Part shown: piece by piece, positions 41,985 through 51,226 of the stretch | Numbering within the stretch: position 1 is the first letter of the stretch | Layout: each line of letters opens with the position of its first letter | Origin: Eubacteriaceae bacterium CHKCI004 | GTDB lineage: Bacteria > Bacillota > Clostridia > Lachnospirales > Lachnospiraceae | DNA length: 64,000 nucleotides | Reading direction: 5' to 3' | Assembly (NCBI GenBank): GCA_900016875.1 | Contig: FCNR01000025.1 | Coordinates: 62,001-126,000 of the forward strand | Made by a program: the position numbers and the translations under genes | The notes under the pieces: generated by a model | Told to the model about the DNA's origin: nothing | Seen by the model: only the letters and a program-made list of their open reading frames with translations | Databases searched by the model: none

Positions 41985-42020
41985 AGAAATCTCAAGAGTA
42001 AAATCTTGGGATTTCTTTTT
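41985..42020 (+). terminator. rho-independent terminator after the Ig-like gene
   Basis: AGAAATCTCAAGA (41985-41997) pairs with TCTTGGGATTTCT (42004-42016), followed by TTTT. Confidence 0.85.
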
Positions 42021-42022
42021 GG

Positions 42023-42081
42023 AAAAGGGAGACCTTTAATGCAATACCTAGTTGTGTTGCTATCCAAAGGTTTCCCTTTTT
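42023..42081 (+). terminator. second hairpin terminator in tandem
   Basis: AAAAGGGAGACCTTT (42023-42037) pairs with AAAGGTTTCCCTTTT (42066-42080) with one mismatch, ending in T. Two consecutive terminators isolate the adhesin gene from upstream transcription. Confidence 0.75.
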
Positions 42082-42176
42082 CTATTTATAGCTTTAGACA
42101 AGTCCACGACTAGACAATGTATTTTATCTAATTCTGGACAGTCAGTAAGCTTTTAATTTAGAAAAGAAAGGAGTTG

Positions 42177-42230
42177 ATGATAATTAAAAAAGAAAGACCT
42201 CCGCCGTTTTTCTACTCTTTAGTCTATTAA
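42177..42230 (+). CDS. 17-residue leader peptide upstream of the adhesin, with a triple-proline motif
   Basis: AAAGGAG lies 3-9 nt before the ATG at 42177, which opens MIIKKERPPPFFYSLVY and stops at 42230, 31 bp before the adhesin ATG. Three consecutive prolines stall ribosomes without EF-P. The codons around them (GACCTCCGCC) could pair with the adhesin ribosome site AAGGAGAG. A translational attenuator is plausible but unproven. Confidence 0.4.
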   Translation: MIIKKERPPPFFYSLVY

Positions 42231-42261
42231 TTAAAATTCTATAGAAAAGGAGAGTAGGAGA

Positions 42262-45200
42262 ATGAACAAATTAAAATTTAAGTTAAAACGGATGTTGTCT
42301 TTCTTTACAACATTTGTTTTAGCAATGTCTACAATAACCACAGCAGTAACACCTATGACCGTGTATGCTGCAAGTACAGTAAAAGATGTTAGTATTAGTA
42401 GATTAGACAAAGCAGTAACCCAGGGTTATGGTCATTTTAATCTTGAATCTGATTCTTCTGGGTATGAGGTTGAATACTCTAAAAATCTTACCAAAGCAAA
42501 GAAGACAGGAGATAAAGATTGGATTTGGGAAGATAGAGATCAAGGTAGTAGTAATTCTATTAAAAATCTTGGAAATGCTTATATCTCAAGTTTAGAAAGT
42601 GGAGAGAATTATTGGATTCAGTACAATGGAATTCAAATGTTTGATAATGATGGTCGACCACTAGGTACCTATGACGTTCGTGCTGTTTTCAATAATCCAA
42701 AAGGTGCTATCAGTGGTGCTGATGGAAAAGATATCGCTGTATTTGACGGACAGTTGGGCGCAGTTAGATTTCGTGGATACAAGAGTTTAGACTGTGCTAT
42801 TTACATCTATGAGCACGGTACAAAAAATCTGGTAAGTGGTGACCCTGGTAAGATGCACCTGAGATTTATCGATATCGACTGTAATCAGGCAATTGAAATC
42901 TTAACTCCAGGTCGTGTTGATTGGGCTTACAGAGGTAAAAAGATTTCTTGGGCAGGAGATTCTAAATGTAATGCAATCGGTGCTACTCAAGGCAACACAG
43001 TATGGTTTGATGGTGATCATGATGAACCAGATAATAATATTCAATCCACAAATAAAGATCAATATAACAGCGCTAAAAAATACACCTTTACATTAGGTTT
43101 CACGCCTCCTTCAGGTGCAGAAAATACCTTTAAGGTTCGCTACTACGCAGGTGGTGTTAATTCCGCAGGTGGAACTGGTTCTCAGAAAAACGGTGCTTTC
43201 TTTAGCTTTGATGGAAACTTAGATTTCCCAGACCCTGATGAAAAATTCTTCGATGCATCTTTAAGCAAACAGGTAAATGGCACAACAGATGCTACTTTAG
43301 CCAACGCTAAAGAAAATTTTACCTACACACTGAATGCAACAATCGCAGATGGCTCAACTGGAGCAAAAGCATTCACAGTTACTGATACTTTAGAATCAGT
43401 TCTTCAGCCAGTATCTGTTACCTCTATTACAAAAGGTGGTGCAGATGTATCTGGTAATTTTGATGTAAGCATTAATGGACAAACTGTAACGGTAAGCGCA
43501 AAGAGTACCTACCTTGCAACTAACCCTACAGGAACAATTTCTATTAATGTTGCAGCCAAAATCAGAGATGGTGCTAACTTAAGCAGTTACAAACAGGGTG
43601 ACTATTTTGTAATTCCTAACAAGAGTTACCTGTCTTACACAGACAGCGAAGATGACACAATGAGTTCTGAGTCAAACACTGTTACCGTCAAAGTACCTCT
43701 CGCAGAGTTAACTTTAGACAAGGTAGCAGATAAGTATGAGTACAAAGTAGGCGACACAGTTACCTACACGATCTCAACAAAGAACGTAACAGCTAATGCA
43801 ACTGCTTATGATGTTGTTGTTACAGATTCTATTCCATCTGATCTTAAAGTGACAAATGTTACACCGAGCAAAGGTTCTGCTTCTGTAGATGGACAGAACA
43901 TCAGAGTAAGTGGTGCTGATTTAGCCTACAACGAAACCCTGACTATTAAAGTAACTTGTACAGCTTTAGAATCAGGAAACACAAAAGAGCTTTACAATAC
44001 AGCACAGAGCACATGTTGGAATATCAAAAATTCTGGTGGTCATGCAGATGACGATGCTGAGACTTATATCAATACAGCTAAATTAGCAGTAGATAAAACA
44101 GTCGATAAGTATGAGTATGAAATTGGCGACAAAGCTACATTTACCATCAAAGTAAGCAACAGCGTAGGTCTTGGAAATAATGTAGTGATTACAGATAATG
44201 TGCCAGAAGGCATGACTTTAGACTACGATTCTGTTAAGATTTCTGGTCTGCCAGCAAGTGTTTCAAGACACATTGCAGGTACAGTTGACCCAACAAATCA
44301 GCTGAATCCAGATAAAAGAAATGAAACAGAAGTAAGTAACATTACAGCAGAAAAGGCTAAAAGCGGAGATAATGGTTTCAAATACACAATCAATTATTTC
44401 CCAGCAGGTGCTACTGCAACCATTACCTACACAGCAACAGCCAATGAAAAAGGCAATGGTAAAGAAAGCCAGAACGTTGTAACAGTAACAGCAGATAATG
44501 CACAGAAGGTACAGGATGATGCTGAGTTCTATATCAACACTGCAAAACTGACAATTGACAAGAAGTACATCAATCCTTACAAGGATGAAAAGAAAGATAA
44601 TCGTTGTGATAACGAATTCCGTATTTACGAAGAAGAGACTGGATTTGAGAAAGTTCAGTATCAGGTTGTAGTAAAGAGTGCTGGTGATGACGGTACAGTT
44701 GCAAAAAATGTGGTGATTGATGATGTGACTTTACCAGAAGGTTTAGCACTGAATTATGGAGATATTGTAATTACCGAAACAGCAGCAGACGGAACTGTTA
44801 AAACTTTTGAAAAGGCATCCGGCGGAAATGGTACTACCTTCAAATACAAAGTTGCAGGTACTGCAGATGAGACCAATAAGCTGAATCCAGAAATCTACAA
44901 TGAGACAGAAGACCGTACACCAGAAATCACAATTGAAAAATCTGGCAACGGATTCATTGTAAGAGATACCTATTTAGAGAAAGGTGCATACCTTACAATT
45001 AAGTATGATGCCAATGCACTGGAAAATGATGAGGTTGATGTTAACGGTACAGAAATTACCAATACAGCAACAGCAACAGCTGACAATTTAGACAAGGACG
45101 ATAGTGGTAAAAACGTTGTAGTTAAAGATGATACTACCGTTTACATTAACTCCCCACGTCTTAAAATTGTTAAAACAGCAGATTCCGATGAGTATGAGAT

Positions 45201-48200
45201 TGGTGACAACGTATCCTACACAATCGATGTAATCAACACACATGTAGGTACAATCGCACGTAATCTTGTTTTCACTGATGTATTGCAGACACCTGGTGCA
45301 GAATTCTTGACAGGTACGATCGAGTTATACGACACAGATGGTTATACCCTTCGTGAAGGAACCGATTTGGCCGGAGAAGATGATTATACGAAGACAGCGA
45401 AAGTCGATGCATTTATCCTGCGTTCCGATAAGCACCTTGTGGTGGATGGCAATTATGATCTCTATGACCTGGGAAACGGCAAAAATCCGGAGGAACAGGG
45501 AACCTGGAACCCGCCATATGTGAATGTCACCAGTGAGACAAAAATGTCCATCAAATATGACATGAAGATCACGGATAAAGACATGGCAGGGAAGGAAATC
45601 TTGAATACTACGACCGCGGTATCTGACGAGGCATTAGAAGTTACAACGGATGAGACAGTGATTCCAGACGGCCCGAACCCGAAAGTAGAAAAAGAGATCG
45701 ACAATGCTTCCCCGGTAGTCGGGAAAGACGTGACGTTCACCCTGACATTTACCAATCAAAACCAGAATACCACCGCAGAAGATGTGCAGATCATGGATTC
45801 CCTGGATCAGACTGGGATGGTCACCATCTATGCGGATTCCATGTCTGTGAAGCTGAATGATGAAGATGTTACGGAACAGGTACAGATCTCTTATAATGAG
45901 ACGATGGATGGATTTGACATGGATACCGGTCTTGACCTGACCGAAGACGATACCCTCGTTGTCACATACCGGGCAAAGGTGCTGCCGGAAGCCGGGGATG
46001 TGGAACTTATGAATACTGCTGGTGTGAGCTGCAGTAACAACCCGGAGTGGAAGTATGATAGTGTGCCGTTTATCCCGGAGAAAAAGGTGCCGAAACTGGC
46101 CATCGAAAAGACCTCTGATAAAGATGTCTATCAAGTAGGGGACACTGGACACTATGCCGTCACCGTTACCCAGACCACAGAAGACATGACTGCAAAGCAG
46201 GTCGTGATCAAAGATGCGCTGCAAGTAGAAGGCGCAAAAATACAGGTGGATACCATTAAGCTGTATTTTAACGATGTGGAGATTACACCGGCGAATATCA
46301 CTTCAGACGTAAATGGCTATACCATAAAGACAGGGAAAGACTTGACCGATAAGGACAGCCTGAAAGTCACTTATGATGTATACTTTGAATCCGGACGTCT
46401 TAATGGCCAGACCGTACCAAACACAGCAAAAGCGAAGGCACAAAATACAGAAGTAGAGACGGACCGGGAAGTACCGCTCACACTAGTAGGAGATGGTTTA
46501 GAAGCCAAAAAAGAGGCGGACCCAGCAGGCGGCACCGTTGTAAAAGCAGGAGATACCATCCAGTATACCATCACAGTGAAAAACACCTCTGATACAGAAA
46601 AAACGAATGTCCTTGTCCGTGATGCCATTCCAGATTTAACAACTTATGTAGAGGGAAGTGGCGGGGAATTGTTCACAATCGACGAACAGCCGTATGTCCG
46701 GTTTGTCATCCCGGCGATTGCCGCAGGCGAGGCACAGCAGGTTTCTTTTAGCGTAACGGGTAATGAAGGAGCGACGGAAGATGATGTCATCCGCAATACG
46801 GCACAGGTCTATGGACCGACAGCAGAAGAAGTCGGGGAAGATGGAACGATTCCGGAAGAAACCTGGAGCAGTGATAAGTTTGAGGATACCAACACTATCA
46901 CCCATCCACTGGATGACTGGGTCATCACTGACCACGAAGTCGATGTGGTATCCCCGACATTGGCCATCGAAAAGACCTCGGATAAAGACGTCTATCAGGT
47001 AGGGGAGACCGGACACTATACGGTCACTGTCACCCAGACGAAAGAAGATCTCACCGCAAAACAAATTGTAGTCAAAGATGATCTGCAGGCAGATGGCGCT
47101 GAGATCCAGCCGGATACCATCAAAGTATATTTCAACGATACAGAGATCACACCAATCTCTGTAACTGCAGATGCCAAAGGCTATCGGATCGAGACAGGCA
47201 TGGACCTTTCTGACAGTGACATCCTCACAGTAAATTACGATGTATCATTTGTATCGGAAAGCCTGATGGATGGTACTGTACCAAACACGGCAAAAGCAAA
47301 GGCCGATAATGCCTATGCAGAGACCGACCATGAAGTACCACTGATCCCGGTGGGAGATGATCTCTCTGCCAAAAAAGAAGCAGACCCGGTGAGCGGCACA
47401 GTTGTGGAAGCTGGCGAGACGATCCAGTATACCATTACTGTGAAAAACACATCCGACAAAGAAAAAAACAATATCCTCGTCCGTGATGCTGTCCCGGAAT
47501 TCACTACTTATGAGGAAGGTAGTGGCGGAGAAGTATTTATGATTGGGGAACAGCCGTATGTCCGCTTTGTTATCCCGTCTATCGCTGCCGGGGCGGAGCA
47601 GAAAGTTTCCTTCTCCGTGACCGTAAAGGAAGATGTCGATAAGGATGAAGTCATCAAAAACGTGGCACAGGTCTACGTGCCGACAGAGGACGAAGTAGGG
47701 GAAGACGGCACCATTCCGGAAGAAGTATGGAGCAGCGACAGATTCCACGATACGAATACAACTCTTCATCCACTGGACAACTGGGTCGTGACAGAACACG
47801 AAGTTGGTGTGGGAACCCCGGATGTGTCCATCGAAAAGAAAGCAGATGCTACCGTATATTCCGTTGGAGAGACGATCCAGTATACGATTGTCGTCAGCCA
47901 GGATACCGAAGGGGCAACAGTGACCAATGCCATCGTGGAAGATAAAGACTTAACAAAAGGCGTAGACATTGATTATACTTCTATCAAAGTCGATGATGCA
48001 GCCGTACCGGAAAAGGATGAGGTGGAGATGGATGCCGATACGGTCCATATGGTACGCACGGATGGCGGATTTCGAGTGGTATATCCGACTTTGTCTGGCC
48101 AGTCTGAGATTACATTTCATGCGACTGTCACCAGTGAAGACCTGACCGGACAGAAGATTCACAATACAGCAACGGTCATCACAGATCAAACGCCGGAAAA

Positions 48201-48423
48201 AGAGGCGACCGTCACCGTCAAGGTACCAAAATCCCCACTGGAGAAAGTGGTGGAGAAAACATTTCATCCAGATGGAGCTTCGTCTAAAGAGGATGATGAG
48301 GGAACAAGCGGCCCGAAAGGAGCAAAGACGGGTGTCATCAGTTATGCCGGATGGTTCGCACTGGCAGCAGCAGCCTTTGGCGGAACTGGAGTCTTCCTTA
48401 TCCGGAGAAGACGAAAAAAATAA
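42262..48423 (+). CDS. giant wall-anchored adhesin with DUF11-like isopeptide/Ig repeats
   Basis: The 2053-residue surface protein has a signal peptide (about residues 1-37, ending TVYAAS), an N-terminal domain to about residue 330, and about ten DUF11-like repeats. Each repeat starts with a pattern such as LAIEKTSDKDVYQVGDTG or LTLDKVADKYEYKVGDTV and contains Y.(I/V).V.NT...A..V...D. A C-terminal tail follows with GAKTG, a hydrophobic helix (YAGWFALAAAAFGGTGVFLI) and RRRRKK, a sorting-signal layout with a non-LPXTG motif. It probably promotes mating-pair contact or host adhesion, fixed by the element's class B sortase. Base composition shifts near 45.3 kb, and two 288-residue blocks are tandem copies. 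The ATG follows AAGGAGAGTAGGAG. Confidence 0.88.
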   Translation: MNKLKFKLKRMLSFFTTFVLAMSTITTAVTPMTVYAASTVKDVSISRLDKAVTQGYGHFNLESDSSGYEVEYSKNLTKAKKTGDKDWIWEDRDQGSSNSIKNLGNAYISSLESGENYWIQYNGIQMFDNDGRPLGTYDVRAVFNNPKGAISGADGKDIAVFDGQLGAVRFRGYKSLDCAIYIYEHGTKNLVSGDPGKMHLRFIDIDCNQAIEILTPGRVDWAYRGKKISWAGDSKCNAIGATQGNTVWFDGDHDEPDNNIQSTNKDQYNSAKKYTFTLGFTPPSGAENTFKVRYYAGGVNSAGGTGSQKNGAFFSFDGNLDFPDPDEKFFDASLSKQVNGTTDATLANAKENFTYTLNATIADGSTGAKAFTVTDTLESVLQPVSVTSITKGGADVSGNFDVSINGQTVTVSAKSTYLATNPTGTISINVAAKIRDGANLSSYKQGDYFVIPNKSYLSYTDSEDDTMSSESNTVTVKVPLAELTLDKVADKYEYKVGDTVTYTISTKNVTANATAYDVVVTDSIPSDLKVTNVTPSKGSASVDGQNIRVSGADLAYNETLTIKVTCTALESGNTKELYNTAQSTCWNIKNSGGHADDDAETYINTAKLAVDKTVDKYEYEIGDKATFTIKVSNSVGLGNNVVITDNVPEGMTLDYDSVKISGLPASVSRHIAGTVDPTNQLNPDKRNETEVSNITAEKAKSGDNGFKYTINYFPAGATATITYTATANEKGNGKESQNVVTVTADNAQKVQDDAEFYINTAKLTIDKKYINPYKDEKKDNRCDNEFRIYEEETGFEKVQYQVVVKSAGDDGTVAKNVVIDDVTLPEGLALNYGDIVITETAADGTVKTFEKASGGNGTTFKYKVAGTADETNKLNPEIYNETEDRTPEITIEKSGNGFIVRDTYLEKGAYLTIKYDANALENDEVDVNGTEITNTATATADNLDKDDSGKNVVVKDDTTVYINSPRLKIVKTADSDEYEIGDNVSYTIDVINTHVGTIARNLVFTDVLQTPGAEFLTGTIELYDTDGYTLREGTDLAGEDDYTKTAKVDAFILRSDKHLVVDGNYDLYDLGNGKNPEEQGTWNPPYVNVTSETKMSIKYDMKITDKDMAGKEILNTTTAVSDEALEVTTDETVIPDGPNPKVEKEIDNASPVVGKDVTFTLTFTNQNQNTTAEDVQIMDSLDQTGMVTIYADSMSVKLNDEDVTEQVQISYNETMDGFDMDTGLDLTEDDTLVVTYRAKVLPEAGDVELMNTAGVSCSNNPEWKYDSVPFIPEKKVPKLAIEKTSDKDVYQVGDTGHYAVTVTQTTEDMTAKQVVIKDALQVEGAKIQVDTIKLYFNDVEITPANITSDVNGYTIKTGKDLTDKDSLKVTYDVYFESGRLNGQTVPNTAKAKAQNTEVETDREVPLTLVGDGLEAKKEADPAGGTVVKAGDTIQYTITVKNTSDTEKTNVLVRDAIPDLTTYVEGSGGELFTIDEQPYVRFVIPAIAAGEAQQVSFSVTGNEGATEDDVIRNTAQVYGPTAEEVGEDGTIPEETWSSDKFEDTNTITHPLDDWVITDHEVDVVSPTLAIEKTSDKDVYQVGETGHYTVTVTQTKEDLTAKQIVVKDDLQADGAEIQPDTIKVYFNDTEITPISVTADAKGYRIETGMDLSDSDILTVNYDVSFVSESLMDGTVPNTAKAKADNAYAETDHEVPLIPVGDDLSAKKEADPVSGTVVEAGETIQYTITVKNTSDKEKNNILVRDAVPEFTTYEEGSGGEVFMIGEQPYVRFVIPSIAAGAEQKVSFSVTVKEDVDKDEVIKNVAQVYVPTEDEVGEDGTIPEEVWSSDRFHDTNTTLHPLDNWVVTEHEVGVGTPDVSIEKKADATVYSVGETIQYTIVVSQDTEGATVTNAIVEDKDLTKGVDIDYTSIKVDDAAVPEKDEVEMDADTVHMVRTDGGFRVVYPTLSGQSEITFHATVTSEDLTGQKIHNTATVITDQTPEKEATVTVKVPKSPLEKVVEKTFHPDGASSKEDDEGTSGPKGAKTGVISYAGWFALAAAAFGGTGVFLIRRRRKK

Positions 48424-48441
48424 GTAAATAGGAAACAGATG

Positions 48442-48469
48442 AGCAGGAAAGAAGGAGCCTGCTTTTTTT
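48442..48469 (+). terminator. rho-independent terminator after the adhesin
   Basis: AGCAGG (48442-48447) and CCTGCT (48458-48463) followed by T-run. A second hairpin, GCCCGTAC/GTACGGGC (48495-48519), lies just before the next gene. Confidence 0.7.
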
Positions 48470-48531
48470 GTGCCCAAAAACTGGAAAGGAGACGGCCCGT
48501 ACTGCATTCCCGTACGGGCTGATGGGAAAGA

Positions 48532-49098
48532 ATGAGAATAAAAAAGCTATTGCCCGGCACTTTGTTCCTGTTTTTATGCCTGCTTTGTGGCATTGGGATT
48601 GTTCTATTTTTTTACCAGTCGGCACCGCAGCCTCCTGCAATACAGATAGGTCCCCGTCTAGTAGGGACCAGGGATATTGTCATTGATATCGGAGGATCTT
48701 TGCCAGACCTGAAGGAAGGACTGGGGGTCAATGACGCAGTGGAACGAGTAGAGATCGACACCAGTGCGGTTGATACAGGGACGGCTGGGCAATACCCTAT
48801 TATCTATCGTTATACTGATGTACGGGGAAAGACTTATGAAGTAGAGACTACTTGTACGGTAACGGCATCGGAAAGTACAACCATGGCAGAAGGGCAGGAG
48901 AAAACAGAGGGACAGCAAAAAAATTCCGGGCAGAAAAAAGAGAAAGAGGCAGGACAAAAGAAAAACGCGAAGGAGACGGCGCACACTACACCGCCGCAGA
49001 CTGGGGATTGGGACGGTTTTCCAGGGTATGCGGCATTGTTCCTGGCATCTGCCTTTTTGTCCCTGCTGCTCATTCTCCGCCGGTGTTTTTTTAGATGA
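48532..49098 (+). CDS. small cell-wall-anchored surface protein with PPQTG sorting motif
   Basis: The 188-residue protein has a membrane/signal helix (about residues 7-27), a short Ig-like domain (about 35-110, with DTGTAGQYPIIYRYTDVRGKTYEVETTCTV typical of bacterial cadherin-like or DUF5011 domains), a Lys/Glu/Gln linker, and a tail with PPQTGD (154-159), a hydrophobic helix and RRCFFR. It is a probable sortase substrate, made with the adhesin just upstream. It might act as a minor pilin or base subunit. Confidence 0.75.
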   Translation: MRIKKLLPGTLFLFLCLLCGIGIVLFFYQSAPQPPAIQIGPRLVGTRDIVIDIGGSLPDLKEGLGVNDAVERVEIDTSAVDTGTAGQYPIIYRYTDVRGKTYEVETTCTVTASESTTMAEGQEKTEGQQKNSGQKKEKEAGQKKNAKETAHTTPPQTGDWDGFPGYAALFLASAFLSLLLILRRCFFR

Positions 49099-49172
49099 GT
49101 ATCCCAATGACAGATCGGATATGGCGATTTCGTCTGGATGGGTGTAGATAGAAAAGCAAGGAGGATTGATGG

Positions 49173-50210
49173 ATGGAAGGAACACAGAAATATCAAGAGC
49201 AGACAGATCGGAACGAAGAGCTGCCGCAGTCCACTCCGGTGGCGGATATGCTGGAGAAGATGCGGAAAGTCTTTGTGGAACGGGATGAGGAATATGCCCG
49301 GATGGAAAGTGCATACCAGAAACGGAAAGAAACGCTGGATGCTAAAGAAGTCGCTTTGCAGGAGACTTTGGCCGTAGAAAAAGCGGCGATGCAGGAAGCA
49401 AAGGCAAAGTTTGAGAAAGAAAAAACAGAGCAGTGGATGAAAATTTCCCTAGCCCGTGAGGAAGCCCGGAATGAAAAGCTCCGGTGCCAGAGACTGGTCC
49501 AGGAGTATGAAGAAAAGTTATCAAGACTTCCAGGGGACGGTGCGGATTTTATCTTCCAACAGGGCAAGACAGAGCAAGATTTTCAGAAAATAGAACAGGA
49601 AAATGCACGACTGCAGGAGGAGAACCAGCGTCTCACGGAAACCAACCGGGAATTGGAAGAAGAGAGCCGGCGCCTGCAAGAAGAAAAAGGAGAACTGTTT
49701 CGGAAACTGATGGGGAAGGAAAGCGTGACGGAGAAAAATGGGCAGAAAGAGCACCGCTTAAAAGAAGAGTTGGTCACAGAGCAGGATGACCTTTTGGTGG
49801 ATAAAAGAGAAACAGGGTCTACAGACGAAACGTGGGTGAAAGACAGTCCGTTGACGGCAGAAACTTTGCAAGCCTATTGGATCGAAACCGGAACAGATGC
49901 CCGCCTCCTTCATTCCCGGGACGGGGAGCTGGTCGCTGTTACATTGGAAGGAATGAATATCATGTTTTCTTTCCGGGAGACACCCTGGTTTGATATTAGA
50001 AAGAAACAAAAGGGCGGATGGGGCATGAAAAAACTCATGAAGCGTTATAACGAAAATAATGCAGGGTTGTCGTTTTCTTATGATGAAATCGAGGAAGAAC
50101 TGATCGGTTCCGGAGAGTTTTCTCTTTCGATGTCTCCGGAAGAACTTGTCCATAAAGTATACCAGGCTGCCCGTATGTACTTTGGTCATCAGGATGAGGG
50201 AAAAGAATGA
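49173..50210 (+). CDS. coiled-coil protein of the conjugation module
   Basis: The 345-residue protein is a long coiled coil from about residue 25 to 200 (heptads in RKETLDAKEVALQETLAVEK and ENARLQEENQRLTETNRELE), then a compact C-terminal domain (about 225-345) with AYWIETGTDARLLHSRDGEL. No signal peptide or membrane helix, so it is cytoplasmic. GGAGG precedes the ATG. It overlaps the next gene (ATGA). Function unknown; it opens the transfer operon. Confidence 0.6.
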   Translation: MEGTQKYQEQTDRNEELPQSTPVADMLEKMRKVFVERDEEYARMESAYQKRKETLDAKEVALQETLAVEKAAMQEAKAKFEKEKTEQWMKISLAREEARNEKLRCQRLVQEYEEKLSRLPGDGADFIFQQGKTEQDFQKIEQENARLQEENQRLTETNRELEEESRRLQEEKGELFRKLMGKESVTEKNGQKEHRLKEELVTEQDDLLVDKRETGSTDETWVKDSPLTAETLQAYWIETGTDARLLHSRDGELVAVTLEGMNIMFSFRETPWFDIRKKQKGGWGMKKLMKRYNENNAGLSFSYDEIEEELIGSGEFSLSMSPEELVHKVYQAARMYFGHQDEGKE

Positions 50211-50641
50211 GCCGGGAGCTTATGGTCATCGCGAGTCTGTCTTTTGGCTTTGCCCTCTTTTTGACCTTGTTTCTCCTATGGGTGCAGGGGATACGGGATG
50301 CGGTGCCGAGGTACAAAAGAGGGCTTCCGGCAGTCAGATACGGGAAGGATACGATAGAGTGCCTGCAAACTTCCTACCGGGCGGCAGGAAGCATAGAAGG
50401 GACTCTCCTGCTGGTATCCCGGAAATGTCAGCAGAAAAAGGCGAGAAGGCGGTTCCGGGCGGCGGTCAGTTACTTAAAGGAAAGCCGGTATCAGGATTAT
50501 GAGACGGCCCTGCTTTTTTATGCGTCGGACAGTTCCGAGGATTGTAATAAACTGTTTACTTACTTGATAGAGTTGGAAGTCCAGAAAACCCGCGGGCTTC
50601 CTGTAAGAAGGAGTGAAAAAGAACATTATGAAGAAACATAG
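50207..50641 (+). CDS. membrane-anchored protein of unknown function
   Basis: The 144-residue protein has one N-terminal transmembrane helix (about residues 6-27, VIASLSFGFALFLTLFLLW) and a basic, helical cytoplasmic domain with repeated aromatic residues. No family recognised. Overlaps both neighbours, so it is tightly coupled in the transfer operon. Confidence 0.55.
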   Translation: MSRELMVIASLSFGFALFLTLFLLWVQGIRDAVPRYKRGLPAVRYGKDTIECLQTSYRAAGSIEGTLLLVSRKCQQKKARRRFRAAVSYLKESRYQDYETALLFYASDSSEDCNKLFTYLIELEVQKTRGLPVRRSEKEHYEET

Positions 50642-50840
50642 TTTTATCAAAGGCATCGCCGTGATCGTGGCGTTTGCCATAGGGTTACTTGCGAATATAG
50701 CGGCACGGAATCTGTTGCTGCCGCATATCCTTCCAGACAACATGCTGTCACTGACAGGGTTCCTTTCCTTGTTGGTTCAGATCGTGGTATCCGTTGTGAT
50801 CGTATTAATGATTGGCTTTTTAAACAGAAGGGGTGATTGA
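50628..50840 (+). CDS. small two-helix membrane protein
   Basis: The 70-residue product has two hydrophobic helices (about residues 6-26 and 38-64). The ATG at 50628 overlaps the upstream stop; a GTG at 50613 in the same frame is only 1 nt from an AAGGAG site. Function unknown; position suggests a minor transfer channel part. Confidence 0.5.
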   Translation: MKKHSFIKGIAVIVAFAIGLLANIAARNLLLPHILPDNMLSLTGFLSLLVQIVVSVVIVLMIGFLNRRGD

Positions 50841-50843
50841 ATC

Positions 50844-51209
50844 ATGCAGAAAAAGAATTTAAAAACGATACTAAAGAAAATAAGCAGAAAAGTACTAACA
50901 ATAGGGCTGTCCGTCTGCATGGCAGCCTTTTTTATTTCCCTTCATGTACAAGCGCAGAACCAGGGCATAGACCAGAGCGTCATCCAGACAGGATTTACTT
51001 CGCTGTATCAGGTCGTCGCTTCGATTGTATCCAATATCGGACAGTTATTCCTGCTCTGGGGTGTTTTTGAGATGGCGGCATCCATGAATACACAGGATGG
51101 CATGGCACAGTCTTCCGCGTTTAAGCGAGTTGGCGGCGGCCTGATTGCCTGCATTGCTCCGCAGATCATTCCGTTGATCAACATTGGAGCAGGGACAGGT
51201 GGAAATTAA
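50844..51209 (+). CDS. VirB2/TrbC-like small membrane protein (putative conjugation pilin-like)
   Basis: The 121-residue protein has a signal-like N-terminus (basic, then VLTIGLSVCMAAFFISL, ending QAQ), then two hydrophobic segments (LYQVVASIVSNIGQLFLLWGVF and GGGLIACIAPQIIPLI) around a polar loop, the size and layout of VirB2/TrbC and Maff2-type proteins in Firmicute ICEs. It directly precedes the VirB6-like gene. Family assignment rests on layout and position. Confidence 0.6.
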   Translation: MQKKNLKTILKKISRKVLTIGLSVCMAAFFISLHVQAQNQGIDQSVIQTGFTSLYQVVASIVSNIGQLFLLWGVFEMAASMNTQDGMAQSSAFKRVGGGLIACIAPQIIPLINIGAGTGGN

Positions 51210-51226
51210 AAAGGGGGAAGATAGAG

